A stretch of DNA of 64,000 bases from Variovorax paradoxus (GCF_029919115.1 NZ_CP123990.1:558001-622000); one strand, 5' to 3'. Shown: positions 35,486 through 45,236, counted from the first letter of the stretch. The notes: a model not told the origin generated them from the sequence alone. Numbers and translations are program-made.

Positions 35486-35522
35486 AAAGGGCGGGCCGAT
35501 CCAGTTGGATGGCCCGCCCTTT
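35486..35522 (+). terminator. Strong intrinsic terminator between cytochrome c4 and ccsB
   Basis: AAAGGGCGGGCC and GGCCCGCCCTTT form a perfect 12-bp stem around a 13-base loop, followed by the T-rich TGCTTTTTCTTTATT. It ends only 31 bases before the ccsB start, so ccsB is either reached by read-through or has a promoter inside this hairpin region. Confidence 0.9.
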
Positions 35523-35553
35523 GCTTTTTCTTTATTCCTTTCTGCCCCCACCG

Positions 35554-37725
35554 ATGTCTGTCTCCACCCATGGCCTTCGCGTCCATCGCGGCCCGCAAGT
35601 GCTTCGCGCTGCGGTGGAGCTGTTTTCGTCGATGCGGTTCGCAATTGCGCTGCTTACCGTCATCTGCATTGCGTCGATCATCGGCACCGTGCTCAAGCAG
35701 CACGAATCGATCAACAACTACATCAACCAGTTCGGGCCGTTCTGGGCCGAACTGTTTCGCACGGCCAAGCTCGATTCGGTCTACAGCGCCTGGTGGTTCC
35801 TGCTGATCCTGCTGTTCCTGGTGATCAGCACGTCGCTGTGCATCGCGCGCAACACGCCGCGCATTTTTGTGGACCTGAAGACCTTCAAGGAAAACATCCG
35901 CGCGCAGAGCCTCAAGGCCTTTGGCCAGCGCGCTGAAAACCAGCTTGCCGAGGAGCCGGCAGTGGCGGCCAATCGCATCGGCCAGTTGCTGGTGAGCGGC
36001 GGCTGGAAGGTCAAGCTGCAGCAGCGCGAAGCCACAGACGGCCAGACCGGTGCCGGCTGGATGGTTGCCGCCCGTGCCGGCGGCGCCCACAAGCTTGGCT
36101 ACATTGCCGCCCACAGCGCCATCGTGCTGGTGTGCATTGGCGGCCTGCTCGACGGCGACCTGGTGGTGCGCGCCCAGACGTGGTTCAACGGCAAGAGCGT
36201 GTTCACCGGCGGCGGCATGATTGCCGACGTGCCGCCCCAGCACCGGCTGTCGCCGCGCAACCCGACCTTCCGCGGCAACATCCTGGTGCCTGAAGGCGGG
36301 CAGGGCAGCGTGGCCATCCTGCAGCAATCGGACGGCGTGCTGCTGCAGGAGCTGCCGTTCTCGATCGAGCTCAAGAAGTTCATCGTCGACTATTACTCGA
36401 CCGGCATGCCCAAGCTGTTTGCAAGCGAGGTGGTGCTGCACGATCGCGAGACCGGTGCGCAGGTGCCCGCGCGCATCGAAGTCAATCATCCGGCCAGCTA
36501 CAAGGGTGTGGAAATCTACCAGTCGAGCTTCGACGACGGCGGCTCCAAGGTGAAGCTCAAGGCGGTGCCCATGGCGGCCGCCGCCAAGCCATTCGAGGTC
36601 GATGGCGTCATTGGCGGGCCGAGCACCGAAATTACCAACGGCAAGGAAAAGCTCACGCTCGAATATGCTGCGCTGCGCGTGATCAACGTCGAGAATTTTG
36701 CCGACGGCGGCGCCATGGGCAGCGGTGCCGATGTGCGCAAGGTCGACCTGCGCCACGACATCGAGTCGCGCCTGGGCGCGGCCAACAAGACCACCAAGCC
36801 GAAGGTGCTGCGCAATATCGGCCCGAGCATCGGCTACAAGCTGCGCGACGCCGCGGGCCAGGCGCGCGAATACCAGAACTACATGGTGCCGGTCGACACC
36901 GGCGACGGCCAGCCGGTGTTCCTGCTCGGCATGCGCGAAAAGCCTGAAGAGCCGTTCCGCTACCTTCGCGTGCCCGCCGACGAACAGGGCAGCATGGACG
37001 GCTTCGTGCGCATGCGCGCCTCGCTCGCCGATGCCGATACCCGCACGCGTGCGGTCGAGCGCTACATTGCCAAGGCCGTGGATCCGAAGCGGCCCGAAAT
37101 GGCCGAGCAGTTGCGCGTTTCGGCGGCGCGCGCCCTGGCATTGTTTGCGGGCAGCGAGCGTGCCAAGGCCGATGCCACCACGATGGGCGGTTGGCAGGCC
37201 ATTGCGGAATTCATGGAAGCCAACGTGCCCGAGCCCGAGCGCGAGCGCGCCGGTGCGGTGCTGGTGCGCATCCTGAACGACGTGCTGTTCGAGATGCTCA
37301 ACCTGAGCCGCGAGGGTGCGGGGCTCGCAGCCTTGCCGAGCGACGAGAAGTCGCAGGCGTTTCTTACGCAGGCGGTGCTGGCCATCAGCGATGCGCATTT
37401 CTATCCGGCACCGGTCGCCATGATGATGACCGACTTCACCCAGGTGCAGGCCAGCGTTTTCCAGGTGGCGCGTGCGCCCGGCAAGAACGTGGTCTATCTG
37501 GGCTGCCTGTTGCTGATCGTCGGGATTTTTGCCATGCTGTACGTGCGCGAGCGCCGGCTCTGGGTATGGCTGACGCCCGGCAGCGCAAGCCACGGAGACA
37601 ACACCACAACGGATGCCACGATGGCTTTCTCCGTCAATCGCAAGACGATCGACAGCGATCGCGAGTTCGAGCACCTCAAGCACAGGCTGCTTGCCTTGAA
37701 AAAAGAAGGATCGGCGTCGCCATGA
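35554..37725 (+). CDS. ccsB: Cytochrome c biogenesis protein CcsB (ResB)
   Basis: 723 residues, ResB family. Together with CcsA it forms the System II synthase that carries haem across the membrane and attaches it to apocytochromes c. Membrane helices appear near residues 29-46 (FAIALLTVICIASIIGTV), 74-91 (AWWFLLILLFLVISTSLC), around 185-200 and near the C-terminus (VVYLGCLLLIVGIFAMLYV). A large periplasmic domain lies between the third and fourth. The start at 35554 lacks a Shine-Dalgarno and has a pyrimidine-rich leader. An ATG at 35509, within the terminator loop, would add 15 residues. Its stop overlaps ccsA by 4 bases. Confidence 0.95.
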   Translation: MSVSTHGLRVHRGPQVLRAAVELFSSMRFAIALLTVICIASIIGTVLKQHESINNYINQFGPFWAELFRTAKLDSVYSAWWFLLILLFLVISTSLCIARNTPRIFVDLKTFKENIRAQSLKAFGQRAENQLAEEPAVAANRIGQLLVSGGWKVKLQQREATDGQTGAGWMVAARAGGAHKLGYIAAHSAIVLVCIGGLLDGDLVVRAQTWFNGKSVFTGGGMIADVPPQHRLSPRNPTFRGNILVPEGGQGSVAILQQSDGVLLQELPFSIELKKFIVDYYSTGMPKLFASEVVLHDRETGAQVPARIEVNHPASYKGVEIYQSSFDDGGSKVKLKAVPMAAAAKPFEVDGVIGGPSTEITNGKEKLTLEYAALRVINVENFADGGAMGSGADVRKVDLRHDIESRLGAANKTTKPKVLRNIGPSIGYKLRDAAGQAREYQNYMVPVDTGDGQPVFLLGMREKPEEPFRYLRVPADEQGSMDGFVRMRASLADADTRTRAVERYIAKAVDPKRPEMAEQLRVSAARALALFAGSERAKADATTMGGWQAIAEFMEANVPEPERERAGAVLVRILNDVLFEMLNLSREGAGLAALPSDEKSQAFLTQAVLAISDAHFYPAPVAMMMTDFTQVQASVFQVARAPGKNVVYLGCLLLIVGIFAMLYVRERRLWVWLTPGSASHGDNTTTDATMAFSVNRKTIDSDREFEHLKHRLLALKKEGSASP

Positions 37726-39038
37726 ACACCACCACCCTCACGCTCCACGAAAGCTGGTTTTCGCGCCGCAACCTGTTCGATTGGGTGTTCGCCGCACTGG
37801 TGCTTGCCGGCGGCCTCTTTGCCTTTGCGCGATATGCGGGCTCAATGGATTCGTACGAGAAGCCCATCCTCGTTGCCGCAATGGTCTCCGTGATTGCCGT
37901 CGGCTGGTTCTGGCGTCCGCTGCGTGTACTCGCCATTGTCGTGGCCGCGGCATCCCTGCTGGCGATCAGTTCCTACCAGGGCGACCTGGCGCGCGCAGAC
38001 ACGGTGTTCTGGCTCAAGTATTTCCTGTCGAGCCAATCGGCCATTCTCTGGATGAGCGTGCTGTTCTTCATGAGCACGCTGTTCTACTGGCTCGGTTTCT
38101 TCGGCGGCAAGCAGGGCGATACCTTCGACCTGATCGGCTCCCGCCTTACCTGGGCCGCCATTGCCATGGCGCTCATCGGCACCATGGTGCGCTGGTACGA
38201 GAGCCACCTGCTCGGGCCGGACATCGGGCACATCCCGGTCAGCAACCTGTACGAAGTGTTCGTGCTGTTCTGCTGGCTCACCGCGGCCTTCTACCTGTAC
38301 TTCGAATCGCGCTACGGCACACGAGCACTCGGTGCATTCGTCATGCTGGTGGTGAGCGCGGCAGTCGGCTTCCTTCTCTGGTACACGCTGGTGCGCAACG
38401 CACACGAGATCCAGCCGCTGGTGCCTGCGCTGCAGAGTTGGTGGATGAAGCTGCACGTGCCGGCCAACTTCATCGGCTATGGCACTTTTGCGCTCGCGGC
38501 CATGGTGGCCTTTGCCTACCTCATCAAGGAGCAGGCGGGCGAGACGCGCTGGTACAAGCTCACGCCGATCTGGCTCTTGGGCGTGGCGCTGTGCTTCGTG
38601 CCGGTGGCGTTTCGCCAGCGCGTGCAGGAGGCCGGGGGCAGCTACTGGGTGATTTATGCAGGCATCTCGGCGCTGATTGCCGCGGGCATTCTGGTCGGCC
38701 GCAAGCGCATAGCCGCACGGTTGCCGGCCAACGAGGTGCTCGACGACGTGATGTACAAGTCGATCACCGTCGGTTTTGCATTCTTCACCATTGCAACCGT
38801 GCTCGGCGCCTTGTGGGCGGCCGACGCCTGGGGCGGCTACTGGAGCTGGGACCCGAAGGAAACCTGGGCCCTGATCGTCTGGCTCAACTATGCGGCCTGG
38901 CTGCACATGCGGCTGGTCAAGGGTTTGCGCGGCACCGTGGCGGCCTGGTGGGCGCTGGCGGGGCTGGCGGTCACCACCTTTGCCTTCCTTGGCGTGAACA
39001 TGTTCCTGAGCGGACTGCACAGTTACGGCACCTTGTAG
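37722..39038 (+). CDS. ccsA: Cytochrome c biogenesis protein CcsA (ResC)
   Basis: 438 residues, many membrane helices. The family's tryptophan-rich haem-handling motif is WGGYWSWDPKETW, in the C-terminal third, and conserved histidines in the flanking helices (for example KLHVPANFIGYG and WLHMRLVKG) fit the external haem ligands. It presents haem to apocytochromes in the periplasm with CcsB. The ATG at 37722 overlaps the ccsB stop, so the two are translationally coupled. The gene ends 118 bases before msrP. Confidence 0.96.
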   Translation: MNTTTLTLHESWFSRRNLFDWVFAALVLAGGLFAFARYAGSMDSYEKPILVAAMVSVIAVGWFWRPLRVLAIVVAAASLLAISSYQGDLARADTVFWLKYFLSSQSAILWMSVLFFMSTLFYWLGFFGGKQGDTFDLIGSRLTWAAIAMALIGTMVRWYESHLLGPDIGHIPVSNLYEVFVLFCWLTAAFYLYFESRYGTRALGAFVMLVVSAAVGFLLWYTLVRNAHEIQPLVPALQSWWMKLHVPANFIGYGTFALAAMVAFAYLIKEQAGETRWYKLTPIWLLGVALCFVPVAFRQRVQEAGGSYWVIYAGISALIAAGILVGRKRIAARLPANEVLDDVMYKSITVGFAFFTIATVLGALWAADAWGGYWSWDPKETWALIVWLNYAAWLHMRLVKGLRGTVAAWWALAGLAVTTFAFLGVNMFLSGLHSYGTL

Positions 39039-39156
39039 CCCCGGGCCGCTGGTTTTTCGCGAAGAATCGAATCCACGCGCAGCGATTGTGCGTAACCGGA
39101 TCAGGGAATTGCTCGAACTACCCTGAGCACAACGATTCACGCGAAAGGCCATCACC

Positions 39157-40167
39157 ATGTCGTTCCACTCCCGCCCGCAGGGTCGCAACAGCGGTTTCAT
39201 CCATCCGCTCTCGAGCGAGATCACGCCGCGCGCCATCTACGAAAGCCGGCGCGACCTGCTGAAGCTGATGGCGGGCGGGGCCGCCGGTGCCGCGCTGGCG
39301 AGCTTTGCCGGACGCGAGGCCTTCGCCCAAGCCACCGGTCCGCACAAGCTGGCGCTGCTTCCTGGCGCCAAGTCCGCCGTGCCGGGCGCGCAAACGATGG
39401 AAAAGCTCACCGACTACAAGGACGCGACGAGCTACAACAACTTCTATGAGTTCGGCACCGACAAGGGCGATCCGGTCAAGAACGCGGGCACGCTGAAGAC
39501 CCGTCCGTGGACGGTGGAAGTCGAGGGGCTGGTCAAGAAGCCCGGGAAGTACGGCATCGAAGACCTGCTGAAGCTCAGCGCGCAGGAAGAGCGCATCTAC
39601 CGTCTGCGCTGCGTCGAGGGCTGGTCGATGGTCATTCCGTGGGTGGGCTACTCGCTGGCCGAACTCATCAAGAAGGTCGAGCCGCAGGGCAACGCCAAGT
39701 ACGTCGAGTTCGTGACCCTGGCCGACCCCAAGACCATGCCTTTCGTCGGCTCGCGCGTGCTCGAATGGCCGTACACCGAGGGCCTGCGGATGGACGAGGC
39801 CATGCATCCGCTCACGCTGCTGGCTTTCGGCATGTACGGCGAAGTGCTGCCCAACCAGAACGGCGCGCCGGTGCGCATCGTGGTGCCGTGGAAGTACGGG
39901 TTCAAATCGGCCAAGTCGATCGTGAAGATCCGCTTCGTCGAGAAAGAGCCGAGCACGGCCTGGAACAAGGCCGCAGCCCAGGAATACGGCTTCTACTCGA
40001 ACGTGAACCCGAACGTCGACCATCCGCGCTGGAGCCAGGCCACCGAGCGGCGCATCGGAGACGGCGGCGGGCTCTTTGCCAAGCGCAACAAGACGCTGAT
40101 GTTCAACGGCTACGAAGCCCAGGTCGGCCAGCTCTATGCCGGCATGGACCTGAAGAAGAACTATTGA
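39157..40167 (+). CDS. msrP: Periplasmic methionine sulfoxide reductase, catalytic subunit MsrP
   Basis: 336 residues, molybdopterin enzyme (formerly YedY). The Tat signal [12 protein letters not shown] spans residues 30-41 and cleavage falls near EAFAQA. The molybdenum-ligand cysteine is Cys152 in [14 protein letters not shown], and the downstream [11 protein letters not shown] and [20 protein letters not shown] blocks are typical. It repairs oxidised methionine in periplasmic proteins using electrons from the haem protein MsrQ, encoded 34 bases downstream. Nearness to ccsBA groups periplasmic redox maintenance genes. Confidence 0.96.
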   Translation: MSFHSRPQGRNSGFIHPLSSEITPRAIYESRRDLLKLMAGGAAGAALASFAGREAFAQATGPHKLALLPGAKSAVPGAQTMEKLTDYKDATSYNNFYEFGTDKGDPVKNAGTLKTRPWTVEVEGLVKKPGKYGIEDLLKLSAQEERIYRLRCVEGWSMVIPWVGYSLAELIKKVEPQGNAKYVEFVTLADPKTMPFVGSRVLEWPYTEGLRMDEAMHPLTLLAFGMYGEVLPNQNGAPVRIVVPWKYGFKSAKSIVKIRFVEKEPSTAWNKAAAQEYGFYSNVNPNVDHPRWSQATERRIGDGGGLFAKRNKTLMFNGYEAQVGQLYAGMDLKKNY

Positions 40168-40201
40168 GCCCGAGCCTGCCTCGCCATCCAGCCTTTGCAC
40201 C

Positions 40202-40867
40202 ATGAACAAGCTGCTCATGCATCCGGCGGCCAAACCGGTGGTCTTTCTGCTGTGCCTGCTGCCGTTCGCGTGGCTGACCTACGGCGCATTCACCGACGGA
40301 CTTGGCGCCAACCCGGCCGAGTTCCTGATTCGTGCAACGGGCGACTGGACCTTGCGCTTCATCTGCATCGTGCTGGCCGTGACGCCGCTGCGCGTGATCA
40401 CCAAAACGAATGCGCTTGCACGTTTTCGCCGCATGCTGGGGCTCTTTGCGTACTTCTACGTGGTGGTGCACCTGCTGTGCTACAGCTGGTTCGACATGGG
40501 CTTCGAGTGGGCGGACATTGCCAAGGACATCGCCAAGCGGCCGTTCATCCTGGTGGGGTTTTCGGCCTTTGTGCTGCTGACGCCGCTGGCCGCTACCTCG
40601 TTCAACCGCGCCATCAAGGCGCTGGGCGCAAAGCGCTGGCAAATGCTGCACAAGCTGGTCTACCTGATCGCCGGCCTCGGCCTGCTGCACTTCTTCTGGA
40701 TGCGCGCGGGCAAGAACAACTTTGCCGAAGTGTTCGTCTACGCAGCGATTGTTGCGGTGCTGCTTGGGTGGCGCGTGTGGAACTACGCGAGCAAGCGCAA
40801 GCCGAAGCCCTCGGCAGGCACCCGCGGCAGCGGCGAGAAGTCGCTGCGCAGCAGCAGCGCCGGCTGA
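40202..40867 (+). CDS. msrQ: Haem-binding membrane subunit MsrQ
   Basis: 221 residues with about six helices (PVVFLLCLLPFAWLTYGAF; LRFICIVLAVTPLRVITK; MLGLFAYFYVVVHLLCYSWF). Haem-ligand histidines sit in VVVHLLCY and MLHKLVYLIAGLGLLHFFW. It carries electrons from the respiratory chain or a flavin reductase to MsrP. The C-terminal tail is basic and hydrophilic (SKRKPKPSAGTRG). Probable two-gene operon with msrP; it converges on lysA. Confidence 0.95.
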   Translation: MNKLLMHPAAKPVVFLLCLLPFAWLTYGAFTDGLGANPAEFLIRATGDWTLRFICIVLAVTPLRVITKTNALARFRRMLGLFAYFYVVVHLLCYSWFDMGFEWADIAKDIAKRPFILVGFSAFVLLTPLAATSFNRAIKALGAKRWQMLHKLVYLIAGLGLLHFFWMRAGKNNFAEVFVYAAIVAVLLGWRVWNYASKRKPKPSAGTRGSGEKSLRSSSAG

Positions 40868-40891
40868 GGCCGCGCTGCCTGCCGACGCGGA

Positions 40892-42172
40892 TCAGCCCTC
40901 GATCTGCTCGCTGCGCAGTTGGTCTTCCATCGTCTCGCGGCGGCGGATCAGCGTGGCGCTCTGGCCGCTCACCAGCACTTCGGCGGCCCGGCCGCGCGTG
41001 TTGTAGTTGCTGGCCATGCTCATGCAATAAGCGCCGGCCGACAGCACGGCCAGCAGATCGCCGGCCACCACATTGAGCGCCCGGTCGCGCCCGATCCAGT
41101 CGCCGCTTTCGCACACCGGGCCGACAACGTCGTAGACCGGCGCGCTTCCGGCTCGGATTCGTAGCGGCACGATCTTCTGGAACGCCTGATACATCGCGGG
41201 CCGCGGCAGGTCGTTCATTGCCGCATCGACGATGCAGAAGTTCTTGTCTTCGCCGGGCTTGGTGTAGAGCACCTCGGTCACGCACACGCCCGCGTTGCCG
41301 ACCAGCGAACGGCCGGGTTCGATGACCAGCTTGCGGCGCCCGAAGCCGCGGGCGTCAAGCCGCGCGAGCAGTTGCTGCCAGAGGGCATCCGCCTTGGGTG
41401 GCACCTCGCCGTTATAGTCGATGCCCAGGCCGCCGCCAAAATCCAGGTGATGGATCGGCACCCCGGCCGCCTCGATGGCCTCGACCAGGTCGAGCACGCG
41501 GTCGCATGCGTCCAGGTACGGCGAAGCTTCGGTGATCTGCGAGCCGATGTGACAGTCGATGCCCACCACCTCGAGCCCCGGCAACCTGGCTGCGTGGCGA
41601 TAGGCCTCGACTGCGCGGTCGTGGGCGATGCCGAACTTGTTGCCCTTCAGGCCGGTGGAAATGTAGGGATGCGTCTTCGGGTCGACGTTCGGATTGATGC
41701 GGATGCTGATGGGCGCGCGGCGGCCTTCGGCCAGTGCCACTTCGTTGAGCACGTCGAGCTCGGCCTCGCTCTCGACATTGAAGCAGGCAATGCGGGCGGC
41801 GAGCGCCTGCCGCATTTCGGCGCGGGTCTTTCCAACGCCCGAGAAGATGATTTTTGCCGGATCGGCGCCAACGGCCAGCACGCGCGCCAGTTCGCCGCCC
41901 GAAACAATGTCGAAGCCGCAGCCCGCATCGGCGAACACGCGCAGCACGCCAAGCGACGAATTCGCCTTCATCGCATAGCAGATCAGGGCTTCGCGGCCCT
42001 CGAAGCCGCGCTGGTAGGCCGCCAGCGCGTCCAGCATCCATTGCTTCGAATAGACGAACAGGGGGGTGCCGTGTTCGCGGGCGAGCGCATCCAGGCTCAA
42101 GCCCTCGACGTGGAGCGCGTCGCCGCGATGGGCAATGTGCGGGTGGCCGGGAAGGAGGGGGGCGTTCGTCAC
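40892..42172 (-). CDS. lysA: Diaminopimelate decarboxylase
   Basis: 426 residues; the last step of lysine synthesis, decarboxylating meso-diaminopimelate with PLP. The PLP lysine is Lys69 in ICYAMKANSS. Further sites are GVGKTRAEM, the HIGSQI glycine loop, DFGGGLGIDY, EPGRSLVGNAG and GPVCESGD. No ATG lies before the conserved N-terminus. A GTG at 42172 whose last bases overlap the lptM stop (GTGA) gives the natural [10 protein letters not shown] start and implies translational coupling with lptM. Confidence 0.96.
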   Translation of the reverse strand: MTNAPLLPGHPHIAHRGDALHVEGLSLDALAREHGTPLFVYSKQWMLDALAAYQRGFEGREALICYAMKANSSLGVLRVFADAGCGFDIVSGGELARVLAVGADPAKIIFSGVGKTRAEMRQALAARIACFNVESEAELDVLNEVALAEGRRAPISIRINPNVDPKTHPYISTGLKGNKFGIAHDRAVEAYRHAARLPGLEVVGIDCHIGSQITEASPYLDACDRVLDLVEAIEAAGVPIHHLDFGGGLGIDYNGEVPPKADALWQQLLARLDARGFGRRKLVIEPGRSLVGNAGVCVTEVLYTKPGEDKNFCIVDAAMNDLPRPAMYQAFQKIVPLRIRAGSAPVYDVVGPVCESGDWIGRDRALNVVAGDLLAVLSAGAYCMSMASNYNTRGRAAEVLVSGQSATLIRRRETMEDQLRSEQIEG

Positions 42173-42447
42173 TTCGGCACTCCGGGACTGGTGGCATTGC
42201 CGGTTGCTGGAGCAGGCGCACTGGCGGCTGCAGCGGGCGCTGGGGCCGCTTCGGCATCGGCAGCACGCGAACCGCCAGGCGTAAGCAACTGAGGCAGTGT
42301 TGCGCGCTGGGCAGCCGCCGGATCGGTCGGTAGATAGAGCGGCCCACGCTGACCGCAAGCGGCCAAACCGCCCGCCGTCGCGGCAAGGCAGACCATGAGC
42401 GCAGCGCGGCTGGAGGCGCTCACTAGAATTTGACGAACATTCAACAT
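42169..42447 (-). CDS. lptM: LPS-assembly lipoprotein LptM (YifL-like)
   Basis: 92 residues. The lipoprotein signal has lipobox LAAC and is directly followed by the family motif GQRGPLYLP. LptM helps LptD adopt its native disulfides during outer-membrane LPS translocon assembly. The C-terminal 50 residues are an Ala/Pro-rich linker of low complexity. The ATG at 42447 is chosen because it starts the signal peptide; it lies 12 bases from the divergent cyaY start. The lptM-lysA order is widely conserved in beta- and gammaproteobacteria. Confidence 0.9.
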   Translation of the reverse strand: MLNVRQILVSASSRAALMVCLAATAGGLAACGQRGPLYLPTDPAAAQRATLPQLLTPGGSRAADAEAAPAPAAAASAPAPATGNATSPGVPK

Positions 42448-42459
42448 AACGAAATTGTA

Positions 42460-42792
42460 ATGACCGACTCCGAATACATGGACCGAGCCGAAGCCGCGCT
42501 TGCCGCCATCGAGCAAGGCTGCGACCGCATCAACGATGCAACCGATGCCGACATCGACAACCAGCGGGTGGGCGGGATGATCACGATTTCTTTCAGGAAC
42601 GGAAGCCAGTTGATCGTGAACCTGCAAAAGCCGCTGCAGGAAATCTGGCTGGCCGCGCGCTCCGGCGGCTATCACTACCGCTTCGACGGCAAGACCTGGG
42701 TCGACACCAAGACGGGCGAGGAATTCTTCGGCAACCTGTCGCGCGAGGCAAGCCTGCAAGCCGGGCAGCCGCTGGAGTTTGCGGCCACCTGA
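42460..42792 (+). CDS. cyaY: Iron-sulfur assembly regulator CyaY (frataxin)
   Basis: 110 residues, standard bacterial frataxin size. An acidic first helix ([20 protein letters not shown] with D and E clusters) is the iron-binding face. [36 protein letters not shown] and [11 protein letters not shown] form the beta sheet. It binds iron and modulates IscS/IscU. The start at 42460 (MTDSEY) fits the family; an in-frame ATG at 42430 would overlap lptM. The divergent lptM gene begins only 12 bases away. Confidence 0.96.
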   Translation: MTDSEYMDRAEAALAAIEQGCDRINDATDADIDNQRVGGMITISFRNGSQLIVNLQKPLQEIWLAARSGGYHYRFDGKTWVDTKTGEEFFGNLSREASLQAGQPLEFAAT

Positions 42793-42804
42793 CTCTCAAT
42801 GCCG

Positions 42805-45213
42805 TCAGTTCCTGAAGAGATCGAGAATGCGATTGCGTTCTTCAGGCGGCGGAGGCGGGCTCACCGGCACGCCGCTCAGTGACTCCGCAGGCGGTGTGGC
42901 AGGGGTGTCCACACCGAGGCTGGAAACCCCGCGGCCCGGCGCGTAGTCGTCGTAGTACCACTCGCCGCCAACGCTCACCACGCCAGACGGAGGCGTGGTG
43001 GAGAGATCGGTCACGGGCACGCCCTTGATGGCGGTTTCCATGTAGTTGATCCAGATCGGCAGGCTCAAGCCGCCACCGGTTTCGCGGTCGCCCAGGTTGC
43101 GCGGCGTGTCGTAGCCGATCCAGGAGATGGCGGTCATCGTCGGCTGGAAGCCGGCAAACCAGGCGTCGAGCGAGTCATTGGTGGTGCCGGTCTTGCCGTA
43201 AAGGTCGGGCCGCTTCAGCATGGCCTGCGCCTTGGCTGCCGTGCCGGCGCGCGTGATGGATTGCAGCAGCGAATCCATGATGAAGGCGTTGCGCTGGGGA
43301 ATGGCGCGGATCGTCTCGTTGAGCAGCGGCGGCTGCTTGTCGACCAGCACCTTGTCCTTGTGGTCGGTGATGCGGGTCACAAGGTACGGATTGACGCGGT
43401 AGCCGCCGTTGGCAAACACCGAGTAGCCCACGGCCATCTGCATCGGCGTGACCGCACCCGCCCCCAGCGCCATCGGGAGATAGGCGGGATGCTTGTCCTT
43501 GTCGAAGCCGAAATTGGTGATCCATTCCTGGGCGTAGCGGGTGCCGATGGATTGCAGGATGCGAATCGACACCAGGTTTTTGGACTTCATCAGCGCGGTG
43601 CGCATCGACATGGGGCCGTCGTAGCCGCCGCCGTAGTTCTTGGGTTCCCACGGCTGGCCACCCGTGGTGCCGGCGTCGAAGAAGAGCGGGCCGTCGTTGA
43701 TCACCGTGGAAGGCGTGAAGCCCTTTTCGAGCGCCGCTGAATAGATGAAGGGCTTGAAGCTCGAGCCCGGCTGGCGCCAGGCCTGGGTGACGTGGTTGAA
43801 CTTGTTCTTGCCGAAGTCGAAGCCGCCCACCAGTGCCTTGATGGCGCCGTCGCGCGGATCCATGGCGACGAAAGCGCCTTCCACTTCGGGCAGCTGCGTG
43901 ATTTCCCAGGTGTTCTTCGGCGTCTTCACCACGCGGATCACTGCGCCACGGCGAATCTTGATGTTGGGCGGCGCCTTGTCGGAAAGGCCGGATTGCGCCG
44001 GCTTGAGGCCTTCTCCGGTGATCTGCACCGGGTCGCCATTGCCGCGAACGGCAGAAATTTCCTTCGCGTTGGCCTTGAGCACCACGGCAGACATCACGTC
44101 GCCGTTGTCAGGATGGTCGGTCAGCGCGTCGTCCACCGCTTCGTCGAGCTCCTTGGGATCGTTGGGCAGGTCGACGAATTTCTCGGGGCCGCGGTAGATC
44201 TGGCGCCGCTCGTAGTCCATGATGCCCTTGCGCAGGGCCTTGTAGGCTGCGGCCTGGTCGGCGGCCACGAGCGACGTGTACACCTTGAGCCCGCGCGTGT
44301 AGGTGCTGTCGCCATACTGGGCATACATCAGCTGGCGCACGGTTTCGGCCACGTACTCGGCGTGCAGGCGGTTTGGGTCTGCCGCGTCGCGCAGGTGCAG
44401 CTCTTCCTTCTTGGCCTGGGCTGCCTGTTCGGCCGTGATGAAGCCCGCGTCCTGCATGCGGTCGATCACATAGAACTGGCGCCCGCGCGCCCGCTGCGGA
44501 TTGTTGACCGGGTTGTTGGCGCCCGGTGCCTTCGGCAGGCCGGCCAGCATTGCCGCCTCGGCAATGGTGAGGTCTTGAAGGGGTTTGCCGAAATAGGCTT
44601 CCGAAGCCGCGGCAAAGCCGTACGCCCGGTTGCCCAGGTAGATCTGGTTCAGGTAGATCTCGAAGATCTGGTCCTTGGTAAGCAGGTGCTCCAGCTTGAA
44701 GGTCAGCAGCACTTCGTAGATCTTGCGGGTCAGCGTTTTTTCGGAGCTCAGGTAGACGTTGCGCGCCACCTGCATCGTGATGGTCGATGCGCCCTGGCTC
44801 TTCACGCGGTTCATGTTCGCCAGGCCCGCGCGCACCATGCCCTTGTAGTCGACGCCGCCATGGTCGTAGAAGCGCGTGTCTTCGGCGGCCAGCACCGCGT
44901 CTTTCACCAGCTTGGGAATGGCCGCAATCGGCGTGAGGTTGCGGCGCTCCTCGCCGAATTCGCCAATTTGGATGCCTTCGGCCGAGAAGACCCGCAGCGG
45001 CAGCTTGGGCCGGTAGTCGGACAATTCGGAGATGTCTGGCAGGTTGGGGTAGGCGACGGCGAGCGCAACCGCGACAACGCAGAGCACCGCAAGCACACAG
45101 GCCGCGGCAATGCCGAATCCCCAGGCCATGAAGCGCAGCAGCCATTTCAGCCAGGCTGGTCGTGTGGAAGAGGGGGTCTTGGCTGGCCCTTTGGGGCGTG
45201 AGGTTTCTTGCAT
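42805..45213 (-). CDS. mrcA: Penicillin-binding protein 1A
   Basis: 802 residues, bifunctional class A peptidoglycan synthase. An N-terminal cytoplasmic tail and TM helix (AACVLAVLCVVAVALAVAYP) are followed by the glycosyltransferase domain with catalytic Glu in AAEDTRFYDHGG and the QGASTITMQVARN motif. The transpeptidase domain has SxxK in GSSFKPF, SxN-type and YGKTGTTND motifs. A Pro-rich C-terminus ends in RILDLFRN. The start at 45213 (MQETSRP) is favoured because a TATAAT box lies just upstream; a GTG at 45231 would fall at the predicted transcription start. Divergent from pilM, as in many proteobacteria. Confidence 0.96.
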   Translation of the reverse strand: MQETSRPKGPAKTPSSTRPAWLKWLLRFMAWGFGIAAACVLAVLCVVAVALAVAYPNLPDISELSDYRPKLPLRVFSAEGIQIGEFGEERRNLTPIAAIPKLVKDAVLAAEDTRFYDHGGVDYKGMVRAGLANMNRVKSQGASTITMQVARNVYLSSEKTLTRKIYEVLLTFKLEHLLTKDQIFEIYLNQIYLGNRAYGFAAASEAYFGKPLQDLTIAEAAMLAGLPKAPGANNPVNNPQRARGRQFYVIDRMQDAGFITAEQAAQAKKEELHLRDAADPNRLHAEYVAETVRQLMYAQYGDSTYTRGLKVYTSLVAADQAAAYKALRKGIMDYERRQIYRGPEKFVDLPNDPKELDEAVDDALTDHPDNGDVMSAVVLKANAKEISAVRGNGDPVQITGEGLKPAQSGLSDKAPPNIKIRRGAVIRVVKTPKNTWEITQLPEVEGAFVAMDPRDGAIKALVGGFDFGKNKFNHVTQAWRQPGSSFKPFIYSAALEKGFTPSTVINDGPLFFDAGTTGGQPWEPKNYGGGYDGPMSMRTALMKSKNLVSIRILQSIGTRYAQEWITNFGFDKDKHPAYLPMALGAGAVTPMQMAVGYSVFANGGYRVNPYLVTRITDHKDKVLVDKQPPLLNETIRAIPQRNAFIMDSLLQSITRAGTAAKAQAMLKRPDLYGKTGTTNDSLDAWFAGFQPTMTAISWIGYDTPRNLGDRETGGGLSLPIWINYMETAIKGVPVTDLSTTPPSGVVSVGGEWYYDDYAPGRGVSSLGVDTPATPPAESLSGVPVSPPPPPEERNRILDLFRN

Positions 45214-45236
45214 GTGGGCCCGGAGAATCACCTGAC

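Noticed and set aside
39039..39156. A small RNA or tRNA between ccsA and msrP
   Set aside because: Only weak inverted similarity (TTGTGC/GCACAA) is present, with no cloverleaf, promoter or T-tract.
43792..45201. A 469-residue plus-strand frame opposite mrcA
   Set aside because: Antisense shadow of PBP1A; no start signal and no recognisable domain.
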